A DNA stretch of 64,000 nucleotides from Hofstenia miamia (taxonomy: Eukaryota; Xenacoelomorpha; Acoela), in NCBI GenBank assembly GCA_004352715.1, contig SCFE01000015.1, positions 430,270-494,269 on the forward strand, written 5' to 3'. Positions 63,340-64,000 of the stretch are shown here, one piece after another. Position numbers and translations under genes: made by a program. Numbering within the stretch: position 1 is the stretch's first letter; each line of letters opens with the position of its first letter. The notes beneath the pieces were generated by a model. The model saw only the letters and a list, made by a program, of their open reading frames with translations, had not been told where the DNA came from and searched no databases.

Positions 63340-64000
63340 TTAACCCATAATTTCTTTTTTAAATTTATCTCGGTTATCTATTTTCCTTATAAATGATGGC
63401 AAGTTATTCCAGTTGTCAATTGTGCAATTTAGGAATGATTTTTTTAAAAATTTCTTTTTGAATTTTTCTTTCCCAATAGTAACATTTCGTTTATTGGATG
63501 AACTAATCGAATAAGAAGGAAATTGAATTTTGGTACCCGTTTGTTTACAATATCCCATAATTTAATTAAAGAAAACTATCTAATATAGAAAGAATCATCA
63601 TGAAAATGTTTCTTACCATTGAAAGCTTTAGAGGAGTTATTGGTATTGAAGCATATCTTTCTGGCCCATGTAAGTTGCGAATCTAATTTATCTATCAATG
63701 ATATTTTTGTACATAGTAGTTAATGACGCTATTCATTTGAAATATCGGTTTTTAGTGCATTGATTGCGAGGCAGTGCATACTAAAATAATGTTGCAGGAC
63801 TTCAAGATTATGTTCTAAAGTTTTTATTAAACTATCTATTCTTATCATTATTAAATATGCATGTGTCATCTGCATATTGTTCTACATTACAGTCATTTGA
63901 TATAACGACGTTGAGATCATTTATGTAAAGAGTAAAAAGAAGTGGACCAAGTAAAGTTCCCTGAGGCACGCCTTTATGTATCAAACCCCAGTTAGAAAAA
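63340..64000 (-). mobile_element. CR1/Jockey-type LINE running off the window end
   Basis: Minus strand from the window edge: HKGVPQGTLLGPLLFTLYIN (block B), EQYADDTCIF (block C, catalytic Asp pair intact), then after one frameshift IKTLEHNLEVLQHYF and CLAINALKTDIS. A decayed gap follows, then the C-terminus at 63558-63340 with NWNNLPSFIRKIDNRDKFKK. Most of the element lies beyond 64000. Frameshifts make this copy inactive. Confidence 0.85.

Overview
The window is AT-rich nuclear DNA from an animal. It has spliced genes with multi-kilobase introns, human-like NEDD8 and calcyphosin-like (CAPSL) proteins, and many LINE and DNA-transposon remnants. CAPSL proteins are usually found in animals with motile cilia, which argues against nematodes and most arthropods. 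Three genes have a splice acceptor 1-3 nt before the start codon, the pattern expected for spliced-leader trans-splicing (known in hydrozoans, tunicates and flatworms). A hydrozoan such as Hydra, a flatworm or a tunicate would fit. I cannot name the species from this sequence.

Layout. 1-16.1 kb: a four-exon CAPSL gene on the minus strand (exons at 16105-15968, 13832-13655, 4484-4278 and 1602-1501). Its 9-kb second intron is filled by a CR1/Jockey-type LINE, an R4-like LINE and an antisense decayed LINE. Exon 2 appears twice because contigs overlap at a single N (14610). 16-25 kb: mostly unassigned DNA with an R4 fragment, a mariner deletion derivative and a nearly full-length decayed Tc1-like element. 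25.6-32.3 kb: two intronless genes, a secreted histidine acid phosphatase (+) and a group II PLP-dependent decarboxylase (-). The decarboxylase is a candidate for horizontal transfer. 33-38 kb: a decayed reverse transcriptase/RNase H element and two TTAA-flanked piggyBac-like MITEs, one mostly hidden in a 1000-N gap. 40.1-48.2 kb: a proposed two-exon gene for a ~100-residue protein with a proline-rich PPxY N-terminus and one transmembrane segment. Its intron contains a hAT MITE and a LINE. 51.2-53.2 kb: a gag-like module followed by a Penelope-like GIY-YIG tail. 54.3-58 kb: two more hAT MITEs. 58.5 kb: NEDD8. 59.5-62.3 kb: two more TTAA elements and a candidate pair of small coding exons. 63.3-64 kb: a LINE running off the window on the minus strand.

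The genes do not form a pathway. They are independent loci separated by transposon debris. Four of the seven assembly gaps (7662, 14610, 27782 and 33191-33261) are flanked by the same or closely similar sequence on both sides, so several apparent duplications here are probably joins of overlapping, allelic or paralogous contigs. The best biological leads are the intronless decarboxylase, the acceptor-next-to-ATG pattern, the PPxY membrane micro-protein and the well-delimited MITE set.
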